The notes below the pieces were generated by a model. The model did no database searches and was not told where the DNA came from. It saw only the letters and a program-made list of their open reading frames with translations. A program made the translations under genes and the position numbers. From Crossaster papposus (lineage: Eukaryota > Echinodermata > Asteroidea > Velatida > Solasteridae): a stretch of 64,000 bases of DNA. The DNA is taken from positions 186,001-250,000 of the forward strand of contig JBAIAA010000009.1 in NCBI GenBank assembly GCA_037893245.1. The letters are read 5' to 3'. Of this stretch, positions 34,541-47,304 are shown in pieces. How positions within the stretch are numbered: the first letter of the stretch is position 1; the number at the start of each line of letters is the position of its first letter.

Positions 34541-36677
34541 TAGGCCTACAAACAAATTACTTTGCCTCCACAAACAAAACCAAAAGGCTCTTTTCAGGGC
34601 CACCACATAGTTACAAGAGAGAAACGCCGCTGTCTGTCTGTTCTTCATTTTTAAATAAAGTTTTAAAAGAGACAAATTTAGATAATACATGTGTAGATTT
34701 TAACTTTCACAGCCAAAGGCCCGCTGAGTTTGTTCAATGGCTTCGTTTATTTTTTAAAGAATCGCCTTCCCTTTTCCTGCTTATAAAAATATTAAGAAAG
34801 TGTTTTTTGTCATCCGGGCGCGCGTGCGTTTTAACTTGTATCCCGGCGACCTTCATATAAAAACTAGTTCATTAAATATGCAACGCGCGCACTGTGACTT
34901 CAACAAAGCAAAAATAAATACGCGCTGTGTCTGTACTCTATAATTATATACATGTACTACGCGTACTGTACAGTACATGCATGTTCAGTTTGTAAAAGTA
35001 CGTGAATGATATTATACCCGCGACCCAGCACATCAAAATCAAGAATAAGTCGGAAAAAGACTTTCGGAGATATAAATATAATAAGATTGCAAATTCAATA
35101 AGCTTTTTAATGACATCCATCACAAGCCTTTAGCTCGGAAATTATTGGTTACGAGTTACAGACTGGGGATGGCTATCAATAGAAAGCCTATGGAATTTCA
35201 AATGTTACTATGTACATATCGTGAATTGTCATTTCCCGCTTATTATTGATTTTGATATCCTGGGTCACATTTTCATAGATTTAACAAAAACATTGGAAAT
35301 GTGGTGAGTTGACACTTCGCGTGTGGTCTATTAGCTTTGTTTTCGTGTTCTGTCTTACCTGGGCCCAATTTCATAACAAATGTAAGCACAACAATTTGCT
35401 TAGCATGAAACATTTTCCTTGGCCAAACTGAAGATTTCCGAACACGTTTTATTGACGGTCGTGAATTCTCGTTAACGTTCGCGACTACAATTTCGACGTC
35501 TGGGTGTACACAATTAAATGGTCAGGCCATAGAACCAGACTATTTTCACCGCCCACAAAGTGGGACATTTAGGTTCTGCTTAAAAACAAATAAACCGGCC
35601 TGAACGGTAAACGATCGAGGCGCGGTTGTGCCGAAGGGCGCCATCTATCGGCACGCTCGTACCGGCAGGTCTGTGTGTATTTACAGCGGCGAGGCGCAGT
35701 GCAGCATGGCGATAATTTTGATACCAGTCGCATTTTTCCAGATTTTCAAGTGACTTTTGGTTAAAAAAAATGAATTTGTAAAAGAATATTGTCGATGTGT
35801 ATGAAAATGTGTTATGAAAACCCCCCAAGCTCATGAATATTGATGTAAATTAACGTGCCAAAAGTTGGTAATTTCTATAAACGGGTTTGCGTCGGGCTCT
35901 GTGAGAAGTCCTTTTCTTGACCCGAAATACACAAATTAGAAAAGTTAAAATAAGAATATTATTCGGATGAGAACAATGGGCGGGGGAATCAATTTGCATG
36001 CATAATTCCAGAGCGCCCTATTGGTTCAATGTCAATCGTTATCGCTTCTCGGCCTTTTGGCTAAGATCATGTGTAGCTTTTTTGCTCCCGTGATCTTGAG
36101 GCGTAGTCAAGTTTTGCCCTGCTAAACTGATATAATTTTTATACCAGTTTGTTCCTTTTTGTTTATAGACCAGGTTGGTCTTGTTTTCGCCGAATTTCTT
36201 CGGATTTTTGGTTGTTGTTTTGGAGGTTTTTGGTTTGGTTTTTTGGTCGCTGGCTGTATACGCAGTGCTGTAGCAGCCAGCGCCATTCGTTTTCGTGCAG
36301 CCTTTGTTCCCCCCGTGTAAGTCCACGGGCCCATAGGTTTGCACGCGTTCCTTTGTTCTTTCCGTACAGTGTACGGCGTTTCCTTTGTTGTTCATTTACC
36401 CGTGGCGCTTACATAACACCAGTTGTGTGTGTAGTGCTACGGGTTTTTCCTATTTCTTTGTGTGGGTGAAGGCAATAAGTCTTGCCTTCACGCCATTTTT
36501 GTATATACAACAGTGTTGTATATGTGCCGCGCTTGTATTTTGTTTTATACATAGCGCGTGTGCTTATACTTTACTTTCTTGTTTTGCTGGACTAGGCAGT
36601 TGCTAGTCCAGCCTTGTTTTAATACCCAGGAGGTTTTTCCTTTCTTGGTATTTTGTATTCTTTGGTTTATTTCCAGC

Positions 36678-38327
36678 ATGTCTGGAAATAATACTTCTAG
36701 TGCTAGGCGTCCCCGCGCTTTCGAACTTAGTTTCGATGGCAAGGAGACGCCTAGCGGTGTCTTTAAGGTCCTCCGGGGGATTGGGATTGTCCCGTCCGCC
36801 CACCTGGAGGCCTTACAACCCCTTTCCGGCGGCCGGTTTGACCTCACGTTCAAATCGGCCGTCTTTGCTCGTCGTTTCGAGTTTGATCTGGACCAGCTTC
36901 CTGGGTGTCGAGTTACATCCTTCGACATGAAGCTGGTCACAGTGAATTATATAGAGATGGATCTTGACGACAATGTCGTCAGATCCATTCTCTCTCAGTA
37001 CGGCAGGGTCCATAAGGGTAGGTTTCTGACCTACCCCGAGGAGCCTGCCGTATTTACTGGCACCCGGCAATACTTAATGTCGGGTGTCAGATCCATTCCC
37101 TCGGTTCTCCGCATCGGGAATCGCAATGCCTGGGTCGGCCACTCTGGTCAGACCCGGACTTGCGCCCGGTGCGGAAGCCCTGGCCACTCTGCAGGCAAAT
37201 GTATCACCGTAAGGTGTTACATATGCTTGCAGTTGGGTCATCCCTCCGGGGAGTGCCCCAACAAAGTCATGTGCACTTTCTGCGGGGACGAGGGGCACAG
37301 TTTTAAACTGTGCCCTAGGTCCTTCGCAGAGAGGGTGCGACCCGCCAAGCGGTGGGCAGATGTGGTGGTGCAGGGGAAATCTGCCCCTGCACATCATAAG
37401 GGGGAGGCTTCTCCGCCTCTTGAAGCGCCCACACTTGTGGGCGCCGAGGGGGCGGCAAGCCCTTCCTCTTTTTCTAGCTCCGGGCCCGGTCCGTCGGGCT
37501 CGGAGACTGTAACGGTGTCCGATACCAATATGGTATCGGACTTCGAACTGCCTCGAGCACCGTGTATTCGGTGCTCGAAGGATGCCGGTCCTCTACGATC
37601 CGCGGAAGGGTGGCTTTGTTTCCACTGCGACCGCTGGATCACGAGGACCGTTAAGTTCAGCTTTGTCGGTTGCGGCGGCTGCATGGGAGACGACGCTAAG
37701 GCTGTTGTCTCCTGTGACGCCGTTGAGTGTCAGGCCGCCGCGATCGAGAAAGCTGTTCCTTTTGTCCCTGTATCAAGGAAGGGGAAGGCGAAGAAGAAGA
37801 AGAAGAGGTCGCGAGACCCTTCTTCTGACTCAGATGCCCCCTCTTCCAAAATACAGGGAACTAACCTCTCGGACTCTCCGGAGTCTGAGATGGTATTAGA
37901 CGAGCCAATTGGCTCGGTTAAAGCCCCTACCGGCCCCCCCCACATCGTTGGTGGCGCCGGGGTGGAGGTAACACCGGAGTCTTCTGGTGAGCCTCTCCGG
38001 GGTGCATCGTTTGACCCGGTCTGTCAGGCCCAGGACAAACTTGATGGTCTAGTTGTCCCTGGTGTAACTGGGAGGATGACCTGCAACTTTGAGGGTTGCG
38101 GTGTCGATTTCCCGGGCTGGGGGCAAATGGTCGACCACCGGCGGATGGCCCACAGTTCTAAGACGCGGGTTCGGTGCCCGGTGTGTAGAGTTAAGGCCGT
38201 GACGCCAGATATTTGGTTGGCCCATCTTGCCCAGGATCATACTCAGTATGTCCTGGACATAGATGTGGCCGTCCTTCAATCGTTGTTTAAGGTCAGCGGA
38301 TGTAAATGGGTCTTTTCGACCCTTTAG
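36678..38327 (+). CDS. ORF1/gag-like zinc-knuckle protein of element A2
   Basis: 549 aa from the hairpin-loop ATG; the same domain order as in A1. Compared with A1 it has an extra segment around GPPHIVGGAGVEVTP before the C-terminal fingers and ends KVSGCKWVFSTL. The second knuckle reads CYICLQLGH: Ile replaces the basic residue (Lys in A1/A3, Arg in A4), which might weaken RNA contact. Confidence 0.85.
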   Translation: MSGNNTSSARRPRAFELSFDGKETPSGVFKVLRGIGIVPSAHLEALQPLSGGRFDLTFKSAVFARRFEFDLDQLPGCRVTSFDMKLVTVNYIEMDLDDNVVRSILSQYGRVHKGRFLTYPEEPAVFTGTRQYLMSGVRSIPSVLRIGNRNAWVGHSGQTRTCARCGSPGHSAGKCITVRCYICLQLGHPSGECPNKVMCTFCGDEGHSFKLCPRSFAERVRPAKRWADVVVQGKSAPAHHKGEASPPLEAPTLVGAEGAASPSSFSSSGPGPSGSETVTVSDTNMVSDFELPRAPCIRCSKDAGPLRSAEGWLCFHCDRWITRTVKFSFVGCGGCMGDDAKAVVSCDAVECQAAAIEKAVPFVPVSRKGKAKKKKKRSRDPSSDSDAPSSKIQGTNLSDSPESEMVLDEPIGSVKAPTGPPHIVGGAGVEVTPESSGEPLRGASFDPVCQAQDKLDGLVVPGVTGRMTCNFEGCGVDFPGWGQMVDHRRMAHSSKTRVRCPVCRVKAVTPDIWLAHLAQDHTQYVLDIDVAVLQSLFKVSGCKWVFSTL

Positions 38328-38430
38328 GTCTTTTTATAGGAGTATTGTACTCTTTTTAATAGGAGTATCGTTTATGACTGTTTAGGTCTTGTAGTGGATA
38401 GTATGTATTTTGTTTGTATACGTTCTATGG

Positions 38431-38490
38431 CAGAGAGTTAGGGTCGTACCCTACCATGGTAATGCGTGGGTAGCGTGGCTACACTCTCTG
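38431..38490 (+). other. 3' UTR cloverleaf RNA element, A2
   Basis: Single copy with outer stem CAGAGAGT/ACTCTCTG. Upstream, ataggagta occurs twice (about 38337 and 38362) with a small GAGTA-ttg-TACTC hairpin. Confidence 0.72.
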
Positions 38491-39521
38491 TCTGTACCGT
38501 CCTGTTTTAGTGTTTTGTGAGTTTTGTATTCCGGTTACGGGCAGGGGGGCTCGAGACCCCACAACACTGTAGTTCGGCGATTTGGTAAGTCGACCTGTCC
38601 GGGGCATTTCAGCCCCAAATCAAAAAACAGTATCTGTTCTTTTCAGCTTAATATCTGAAACGCTGTTCATCGAACAGCCAGTATATTAATCTGATTTTTG
38701 GATTTGGGCCGTGGAATAGAGGCTTGCCTCGTCCCGGCCATGGGTTGGCCCGGTATAGCAGTACATCCGGGATTCGGCCCACTCCCCTCGGGGAACATCA
38801 ATTAATACAAAAACAGGTCTCGTCTATTATGTGTATTCCTATGTCGCCTCACTTTTACAAGTTCTTTCTTCGCTTTACTTCGTGGCTTTCTTATATTTGA
38901 ACATTTCAATTTGTCTCAATTAAATAATTGTATGAAGACCGATCTCTTTGTTTTAGGTTGATTTCTGAAGAAAGGGAAAAACAACAACAACAAAAACAAA
39001 CAAACAAACAAACAAACAAACAAACAGATCCTCTGCGACTGGTTGTATTTTTTTTTGGCGAAGATGTATTAGATTTCTTTATCTTTTCCATATTTTTAGA
39101 AATTCATATGATTTCATATAAATGTAGACTTTAAATGTTCTTTTTGTTTTTGGTCTTGTTTGTTTGAATTCCATTTTTGTTCTAAATACTGTATAGGTAA
39201 TAATGCAGGGCCCTTTTTTATAGCTTTTTTTTTTGTAAGTGATAAAACCTCAAATACAATAAATAACAGTGCTTTTAACAGTTCAGTTTTTATGTTTGTA
39301 TTTTAATGTTGCGATTATTCGTTTGCTTGCTTTCCTCTCTCTCTCTCTCTCGTTGACTGTTTATTTCTCCTCTCGTGTCGTTATTTCGGGAGGGAAACCT
39401 CTGCCACGATTTGTTGCTAGAGGGCGCCCTGACTTTCGTTTGCCTGGCGTGCTCCTATCGCGTCCGCGCATAGCAGTGATATATAATACACTGCCTCGCC
39501 CATTCAATCGATCTAGTCTAG

Positions 39522-39869
<348 letters not shown>

Positions 39870-40356
39870 ATAGATGCATGATACATGCCATTTTCAAACC
39901 AAACGGCTCTTTTCAGAGCCACCACGATTTCACAAAAAGAGATTGATTCCAGGTTTTAATTTGTGTGTACTCTGTTATTATTTGGGCATTGTCTCGCGGG
40001 ATTCAGTGTGGATTTTCCTCCCTGTGTCTATTAGTATTAAGGTTTTTTTCTTTTCGTTTATTGCCCGTAATTATTCCCGGGATGTCTTTATCGAAGACAC
40101 GGCCCATTTGTTTATTTTGGTAGCTGGGGAAAATTAATTTGCTTGCAAAGTATCATGTACTCGTAGGTAATATTGACCGTATTGTTTCGGAGGGTAAATC
40201 AGTTGTGATCAGTGAAGCGTCCCGGCATGGTGTCCGAATTATCCAATCGGAAGACTGCCCATTGTTATACTTCAGCCCCAGGATGCTATTCTCTAGTCTT
40301 AAGAGACGGCCTGTTCGTTGATTTGGCATTCACTTCTTATCTACTCTCCATTCTGA

Positions 40357-40785
<429 letters not shown>

Positions 40786-41520
40786 GTCACAGCTGCGTGC
40801 GCAAAACTAACCGAACGGCCCTTTTCAGGGCCAATATTTTTTTCAAAGAGAGATTCATTCCAATCGCGTTTTCTGTAGAGTTTTGGAAAGTTAAGTTTGG
40901 TTACTATAGGTAAATACGAATTTTAACTGGCCAGAGCTCCGGAGAACGGATTAATAAAATTAATCGGATTAGTCTCTTTCCATTTTGTTTGTTTGTCTGT
41001 CTGTCTCTTATTTTTTGTTGTCCCCCCACCCCCCCAAAATAAAAATAAAAAATTATTTTACTTTTAATACGGTAAAAAAGAAGAAGAGTAATTGCCTGGC
41101 CATGTACACAATTGTTTATGCAGTCATTTTGTGTCATATTTTCGAAAACGGGAACTCTTCGTTACATTGGATGATACGCAAGTTTACCCGGCGTTTGGGG
41201 AAAAATAAATAATGAGTGAAACCACACCGGATTGTTGGCCTCTACCGAATATAATAAAAAAGTGGATATTCTAAATTATTGTTTGTAATTGTTTGTTTCT
41301 TGGAGTTTTCATTCGGATTCGGAAGGATAGCTTTTGCCCTCTGTGCGTGTGGCAAGCGCCAATGCATGTCACTTTGCACGCGTACATAATTCTTCACGCT
41401 TGGGTGATTGTGTGGACAATGCGTGTATGCCCAGAATCCTAGCGGGTACCATAAAAGTCGTCCCGGCATGCTTGACCTTCCATTCGATCGCACGATCACA
41501 TACACTCATCTTCTCCAATC

Positions 41521-41889
41521 ATGGCTCCTAAAGTTAGCGGAAAAGGCCAGAAGAAGGCCGGCAACACCAAGGCTCCGGTCAGCACGAACAAGAAGAGGCG
41601 TCGGCGTCGCAAGGAGAGCTACGGCATCTACATCTACAAAGTCATGAAACAGGTGCACCCCGACACAGGAATCTCCAGCAAGGCAATGAGCATCATGAAC
41701 AGCTTTGTCAACGACGTGTTTGAGCGCATCGCCGGCGAATCTTCCCGCCTTGCCCACTACAACAAGAAGTCGACCATCTCAAGTCGTGAAGTGCAGACTG
41801 CAGTACGCCTAATCCTCCCGGGAGAGCTTGCCAAGCATGCAGTCAGCGAAGGAACCAAGGCCGTCACCAAGTATACGACTTCAAAATAG
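41521..41889 (+). CDS. H2B: Histone H2B, copy 5
   Basis: Same protein as at 5383. Stem-loop at 41934-41949. Confidence 0.98.
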   Translation: MAPKVSGKGQKKAGNTKAPVSTNKKRRRRRKESYGIYIYKVMKQVHPDTGISSKAMSIMNSFVNDVFERIAGESSRLAHYNKKSTISSREVQTAVRLILPGELAKHAVSEGTKAVTKYTTSK

Positions 41890-42965
41890 GTTGACCGAGG
41901 GAGGAACAAATAACACGAAAAACATAACCAAACGGCTCTTTTCAGAGCCAACACAATTTAAAAAAAAGAGATGTGACTGTCTGATCTGTGTTACTAATTT
42001 AGTCAATATTCGTAGGTGGTAAAATCGTTCGGGTAGTGTTCCCGTCTTTACATTCTCCCTGACCTTAAAAGGAGAAATGAAGATCAACATTAACCTTCTG
42101 TTCTCGTCGCCTTTGAAAACAAATATGTGACTTGAAAAGGCATGACGGGGAAAAGTATTTCTGTAGTATTTGGAGTTCTATTGTTTTACACCGTAGTAAA
42201 GACCGATTCGTTAGTTTTGCAATGATACCAAAAGTATTTATTTACATCATTTAATTAACATGATATATACAACATTGCAGGGCTGACAGTGCGCCGCCCA
42301 ACCTAAGCGATCGAATTTTTAAAACCAACGAATAGCTTTGACCAAAACAATTATACGCGTGCCCGCCAACAACGAAATTGACAAATGGGGGTCATTGTTA
42401 ATTTAGCCTCAGTAAGTCACGTAGGAATTTGCAATGGCGAAACAGCCTTTTGTTATTCAGCACCTGTGCGCGCAGTGGTTTTTGTTCATTCAGTCTCCAT
42501 TACGAGAAGTAGTGGTTTCTTGTTTGATGTATGTTTAATATATGTGTTTGTCGTATCTCTGTGCAGACAAATCCGTGACAGTTTTCAATGTGGTTTATGA
42601 GGGACGATCTGCGGCCAGCGTGGAGGCAGGTCAATCGGTAGGCAACAGGGACACACCGTCGGGATAACAGAAATCGTCTGAGAAAGCAGGTAAGGTTTTT
42701 GGGTGCTTTGGGTTTTTGCTGTTATGATTTCATCGCTTAGATTGAAGACAGACAGACAGACAGACCTCGTTCAAAAAATGTATCCCTGTCTTCACGAATC
42801 CAAAAATGGATGCGGTGCACTCAACCGTACAGTAAGTGTGTCGCGCGTGATTGGCTACTTGGCGTGCTTCGGCCAATCCACCGGAACGCTATAACTAGTG
42901 CTGTCACCCCCCTCGTACGGCACTTTCACTGCAGATCGCAATCTACTGTCACCAATTACTTCAAG

Positions 42966-43343
42966 ATGACTGGACGAGGAAAGAGCGGAAAAGCAAGAAG
43001 CAAGGCCAGGAGCAGGTCCTCAAGGGCGGGACTGCAGTTCCCCGTGGGTCGCGTTCATCGATTTTTGCGAAGGGGCAACTACGCTGAGCGGGTTGGAGCC
43101 GGTGCACCGGTCTACCTGGCAGCCGTGATGGAATACCTGACCGCGGAGATCCTGGAGCTGGCCGGTAACGCAGCACGAGACAATAAGAAGACGAGAATTA
43201 ACCCTCGACATCTGCAGCTTGCTATACGCAACGACGAAGAGCTTAACAAGTTGATGAGTGGGGTTACCATCGCGCAAGGCGGTGTGCTTCCCAACATCCA
43301 GCAAGTACTTCTGCCCAAAAAGGCCGCCAAAGTATCAAAGTAA
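42966..43343 (+). CDS. H2A: Histone H2A, copy 6
   Basis: Protein identical to the copy at 579. Stem-loop at 43389-43404. Confidence 0.98.
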   Translation: MTGRGKSGKARSKARSRSSRAGLQFPVGRVHRFLRRGNYAERVGAGAPVYLAAVMEYLTAEILELAGNAARDNKKTRINPRHLQLAIRNDEELNKLMSGVTIAQGGVLPNIQQVLLPKKAAKVSK

Positions 43344-45491
43344 TAGGCCTACAAACAAATTACTTTGCCTCCACAAACAAAACCAAAAGGCTCTTTTCAG
43401 GGCCACCACATAGTTACAAGAGAGAAACGCCGCTGTCTGTCTGTTCTTCATTTTTAAATAAAGTTTTAAAAGAGACAAATTTAGATAATACATGTGTAGA
43501 TTTTAACTTTCACAGCCAAAGGCCCGCTGAGTTTGTTCAATGGCTTCGTTTATTTTTTAAAGAATCGCCTTCCCTTTTCCTGCTTATAAAAATATTAAGA
43601 AAGTGTTTTTTGTCATCCGGGCGCGCGTGCGTTTTAACTTGTATCCCGGCGACCTTCATATAAAAACTAGTTCATTAAATATGCAACGCGCGCACTGTGA
43701 CTTCAACAAAGCAAAAATAAATACGCGCTGTGTCTGTACTCTATAATTATATACATGTACTACGCGTACTGTACAGTACATGCATGTTCAGTTTGTAAAA
43801 GTACGTGAATGATATTATACCCGCGACCCAGCACATCAAAATCAAGAATAAGTCGGAAAAAGACTTTCGGAGATATAAATATAATAAGATTGCAAATTCA
43901 ATAAGCTTTTTAATGACATCCATCACAAGCCTTTAGCTCGGAAATTATTGGTTACGAGTTACAGACTGGGGATGGCTATCAATAGAAAGCCTATGGAATT
44001 TCAAATGTTACTATGTACATATCGTGAATTGTCATTTCCCGCTTATTATTGATTTTGATATCCTGGGTCACATTTTCATAGATTTAACAAAAACATTGGA
44101 AATGTGGTGAGTTGACACTTCGCGTGTGGTCTATTAGCTTTGTTTTCGTGTTCTGTCTTACCTGGGCCCAATTTCATAACAAATGTAAGCACAACAATTT
44201 GCTTAGCATGAAACATTTTCCTTGGCCAAACTGAAGATTTCCGAACACGTTTTATTGACGGTCGTGAATTCTCGTTAACGTTCGCGACTACAATTTCGAC
44301 GTCTGGGTGTACACAATTAAATGGTCAGGCCATAGAACCAGACTATTTTCACCGCCCACAAAGTGGGACATTTAGGTTCTGCTTAAAAACAAATAAACCG
44401 GCCTGAACGGTAAACGATCGAGGCGCGGTTGTGCCGAAGGGCGCCATCTATCGGCACGCTCGTACCGGCAGGTCTGTGTGTATTTACAGCGGCGAGGCGC
44501 AGTGCAGCATGGCGATAATTTTGATACCAGTCGCATTTTTCCAGATTTTCAAGTGACTTTTGGTTAAAAAAAATGAATTTGTAAAAGAATATTGTCGATG
44601 TGTATGAAAATGTGTTATGAAAACCCCCCAAGCTCATGAATATTGATGTAAATTAACGTGCCAAAAGTTGGTAATTTCTATAAACGGGTTTGCGTCGGGC
44701 TCTGTGAGAAGTCCTTTTCTTGACCCGAAATACACAAATTAGAAAAGTTAAAATAAGAATATTATTCGGATGAGAACAATGGGCGGGGGAATCAATTTGC
44801 ATGCATAATTCCAGAGCGCCCTATTGGTTCAATGTCAATCGTTATCGCTTCTCGGCCTTTTGGCTAAGATCATGTGTAGCTTTTTTGCTCCCGTGATTTT
44901 GAGGCGGAGTCAGGTTTTGTCGTGTTAGGCTGATATATTTTGTATACCAGTGTATTCCTTTTGGTTTATAGACCAGGTTGGTCTTATTTTCGCCAAATTT
45001 CTTTGGATTTTTGGTTGTTGTTTTGGAGGTTTTTAGTTTTGGTTTTTGGTCGCTGGCTGTATACGCAGTGCTGTAGCAGCCAGCGCCATTCGTTTACGTA
45101 CAGCCTTTGTTCTCCCCGTGTAAGTCCACGGGCCCATAGGTTTGTACGTCTTTCTTTGTCCGTCCCGTACAGTGTACGGCTTTTCCTTTGTTGTGCATTT
45201 ACCCGTGGCGCTTACATAACACCAGTTGTGTGTGTGTAGTGCTACGGGTTTATCTATTTCTTTGTGTGCGTGGAGACAATAAGTCTTGCCTTCACGCCAC
45301 TTTTTGTACATATATACTAGTGTTGTATATGGGTGTACTGCGCGTGTATTTGTTTTTAATACACAGCGCGTGTGCATACATTGCTTTCTAGTTTAGCTGG
45401 ACTAGGCAGTTGCTAGTCCAGCCTTTTTTTTTAAATACCCAGGAGGTTTTTTCCTTTCTTGGTATTTTGTATTCTTTGGATTATTTCCAGT

Positions 45492-47141
45492 ATGGCTGGA
45501 GGTAATACTTCTAGTGCTAGGCGTCCCCGCGCTTTCGAACTTAGTTTCGATGGCAAGGAGACGCCTAGCGATGTCTTTAAGGTCCTCCGGGGGATTGGGA
45601 TTGTCCCGTCCACCCACCTGGAGGCCTTACAACCCCTTTCCGGCGGCCGGTTTGACCTCACGTTCAAATCGGCCGTCTTTGCTCGTCGTTTCGAGCTTGA
45701 TCTGGACCAGCTTCCTGGGTGTCGAGTGACATCTTTCGACCTGAAGCTGGTCTCAGTACATTATGTAGAGATGGATCTAGACGACAATGTCGTCAGATCC
45801 ATTCTCTCTAGGTACGGCAGGGTTCATAAGGGTAGGTTTTTGACCTACCCCGAGGAGCCTGCCGTATTTACTGGCACCCGGCAGTACTTAATGTCGGGTG
45901 TCAGATCCATTCCATCGGTTCTCCGCATCGGGAATCGCAATGCCTGGGTCGGCCATTCTGGTCAGACCCGGACTTGCGCCCGGTGCGGAAGCCCTGGCCA
46001 CTCTGCAAGCAAATGTATCACCGTAAGGTGTTACAAATGCTTGCAGTTGGGTCATCCCTCCGGGGAGTGCCCCAACAAAGTGATGTGCACTTACTGCGGG
46101 GACGAGGGGCACAGTTTTAAACTGTGCCAGAAGTCCTTCGCAGTAAAGGTGCGACCCGCCAAGCGGTGGGCAGATGTGGTGGTGCAGGGGAAATCTGCCC
46201 CTGCACAACATAAGGGGGAGGCTTCTCCGCCTCTTGAAGCGCCCACGCTTGTGGGTGCCGAAGTGGCGGCAAGCCCTTCCTCTTTTTCTAGCTCCGGGCC
46301 CGGTCCGTCGGGCTCGGAGACTGTAACGGTGTCCGATACCAATATGGTATCGGACTTCGAACTGCCTCGAGCACCGTGTATTCGGTGCTCGAAGGATGCC
46401 GGTCCTCTACGATCCGCGGAAGGGTGGCTTTGTTTCCACTGCGACCGCTGGATCACGAGGACCGTTAAGTTCAGCTTTGTCGGTTGCGGCGGCTGCATGG
46501 GAGACGACGCTAAGGCTGTTGTCTCCTGTGACGCCGTTGAGTGTCAGGCCGCCGCGATCGAGAAAGCTGTTCCTTTTGTCCCTGTATCAAGGAAGGGGAA
46601 GGCGAAGAAGAAGAAGAAGAGGTCGCGAGACCCTTCTTCTGACTCAGATGCCCCCTCTTCCAAAATACAGGGAACTAACCTCTCGGACTCTCCGGAGTCT
46701 GAGATGGTATTAGACGAGCCAATTGGCTCGGTTAAAGCCCCTACCGGCCCCCCCCACATCGTTGGTGGCGCCGGGGTGGAGGTAACACCGGAGTCTTCTG
46801 GTGAGCCTCTCCGGGGTGCATCGTTTGACCCGGTCTGTCAGGCCCAGGACAAACTTGATGGTCTAGTTGTCCCTGGTGTAACTGGGAGGATGACCTGCAA
46901 CTTTGAGGGTTGCGGTGTCGATTTCCCGGGCTGGGGGCAAATGGTCGACCACCGGCGGATAGCCCACAGTTCTAAGACGCGGGTTCGGTGCCCGGTGTGT
47001 AGAGTTAAGGCCGTGACGCCAGATATTTGGTTGGCCCATCTTGCCCAGGATCATACTCAGTATGTCCTGGACATAGATGTGGCCGTCCTTCAATCGTTGT
47101 TTAAAGTCAGCGGATGTAAATGGGTCTTTTCGACCCTTTAG
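45492..47141 (+). CDS. ORF1/gag-like zinc-knuckle protein of element A3
   Basis: 549 aa, start MAGGNTSSARR. Shares with A1 the residues SDVFKVLRG, ELDLDQLPG and CYKCLQLGH, but shares with A2/A4 everything from ASPSSFSSSGPGPSG to the end. The third knuckle is CTYCGDEGH. The ATG loop hairpin TATTTCCAG/CTGGAGGTA (45482-45504) is kept through two G-U pairs. Confidence 0.85.
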   Translation: MAGGNTSSARRPRAFELSFDGKETPSDVFKVLRGIGIVPSTHLEALQPLSGGRFDLTFKSAVFARRFELDLDQLPGCRVTSFDLKLVSVHYVEMDLDDNVVRSILSRYGRVHKGRFLTYPEEPAVFTGTRQYLMSGVRSIPSVLRIGNRNAWVGHSGQTRTCARCGSPGHSASKCITVRCYKCLQLGHPSGECPNKVMCTYCGDEGHSFKLCQKSFAVKVRPAKRWADVVVQGKSAPAQHKGEASPPLEAPTLVGAEVAASPSSFSSSGPGPSGSETVTVSDTNMVSDFELPRAPCIRCSKDAGPLRSAEGWLCFHCDRWITRTVKFSFVGCGGCMGDDAKAVVSCDAVECQAAAIEKAVPFVPVSRKGKAKKKKKRSRDPSSDSDAPSSKIQGTNLSDSPESEMVLDEPIGSVKAPTGPPHIVGGAGVEVTPESSGEPLRGASFDPVCQAQDKLDGLVVPGVTGRMTCNFEGCGVDFPGWGQMVDHRRIAHSSKTRVRCPVCRVKAVTPDIWLAHLAQDHTQYVLDIDVAVLQSLFKVSGCKWVFSTL

Positions 47142-47244
47142 GTCTTTTTATAGGAGTATTGTACTCTTTTTAATAGGAGTATCGCTTATGACTGTTTAGG
47201 TCTTGTAGTGGATAGTATGTTTTTTGTTTGTATACGTTCTATGG

Positions 47245-47304
47245 CAGAGAGTTAGGGTCGTACCCTACCATGGTAATGCGTGGGTAGCGTGGCTACACTC
47301 TCTG
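47245..47304 (+). other. 3' UTR cloverleaf RNA element, A3
   Basis: Same sequence as the A2 copy, all four stems intact. Confidence 0.72.

Larger units (their letters stand above)
36077..38630 (+). mobile_element. U2-specific ORF1-only element, copy A2 (2,554 bp)
   Basis: Differs from copy A4 at only two bases that I found (37222 T vs 61088 G, and one base in the cloverleaf). The 5' UTR (36077-36677) is a chain of perfect hairpins: AGACCA/TGGTCT 36167-36181, CCGAA/TTCGG 36190-36203, CGCTGGCTG/CAGCCAGCG 36248-36282, CCCGTG/CACGGG 36312-36329 inside CGTGCA/TGCACG 36294-36345, CCGTAC/GTACGG 36362-36376, ACCCGT/ACGGGT 36398-36444, GTGAAGGCA/TGCCTTCAC 36466-36491, ATATACAAC/GTTGTATAT 36503-36523, CTGGACTAG/CTAGTCCAG 36587-36611. 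The 3' end is GGGGC-atttca-GCCCC followed by aaatcaaaaaaca. Confidence 0.88.
36041..38783 (+). pseudogene. U2: U2 snRNA locus split by element A2
   Basis: U2 nt 1-36 at 36041-36076 and nt 37-189 at 38631-38783; nothing else is lost. The dinucleotide AG occurs at both junctions, so the exact cut (nt 34-36) and a 0-2 bp duplication cannot be separated. Confidence 0.95.
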
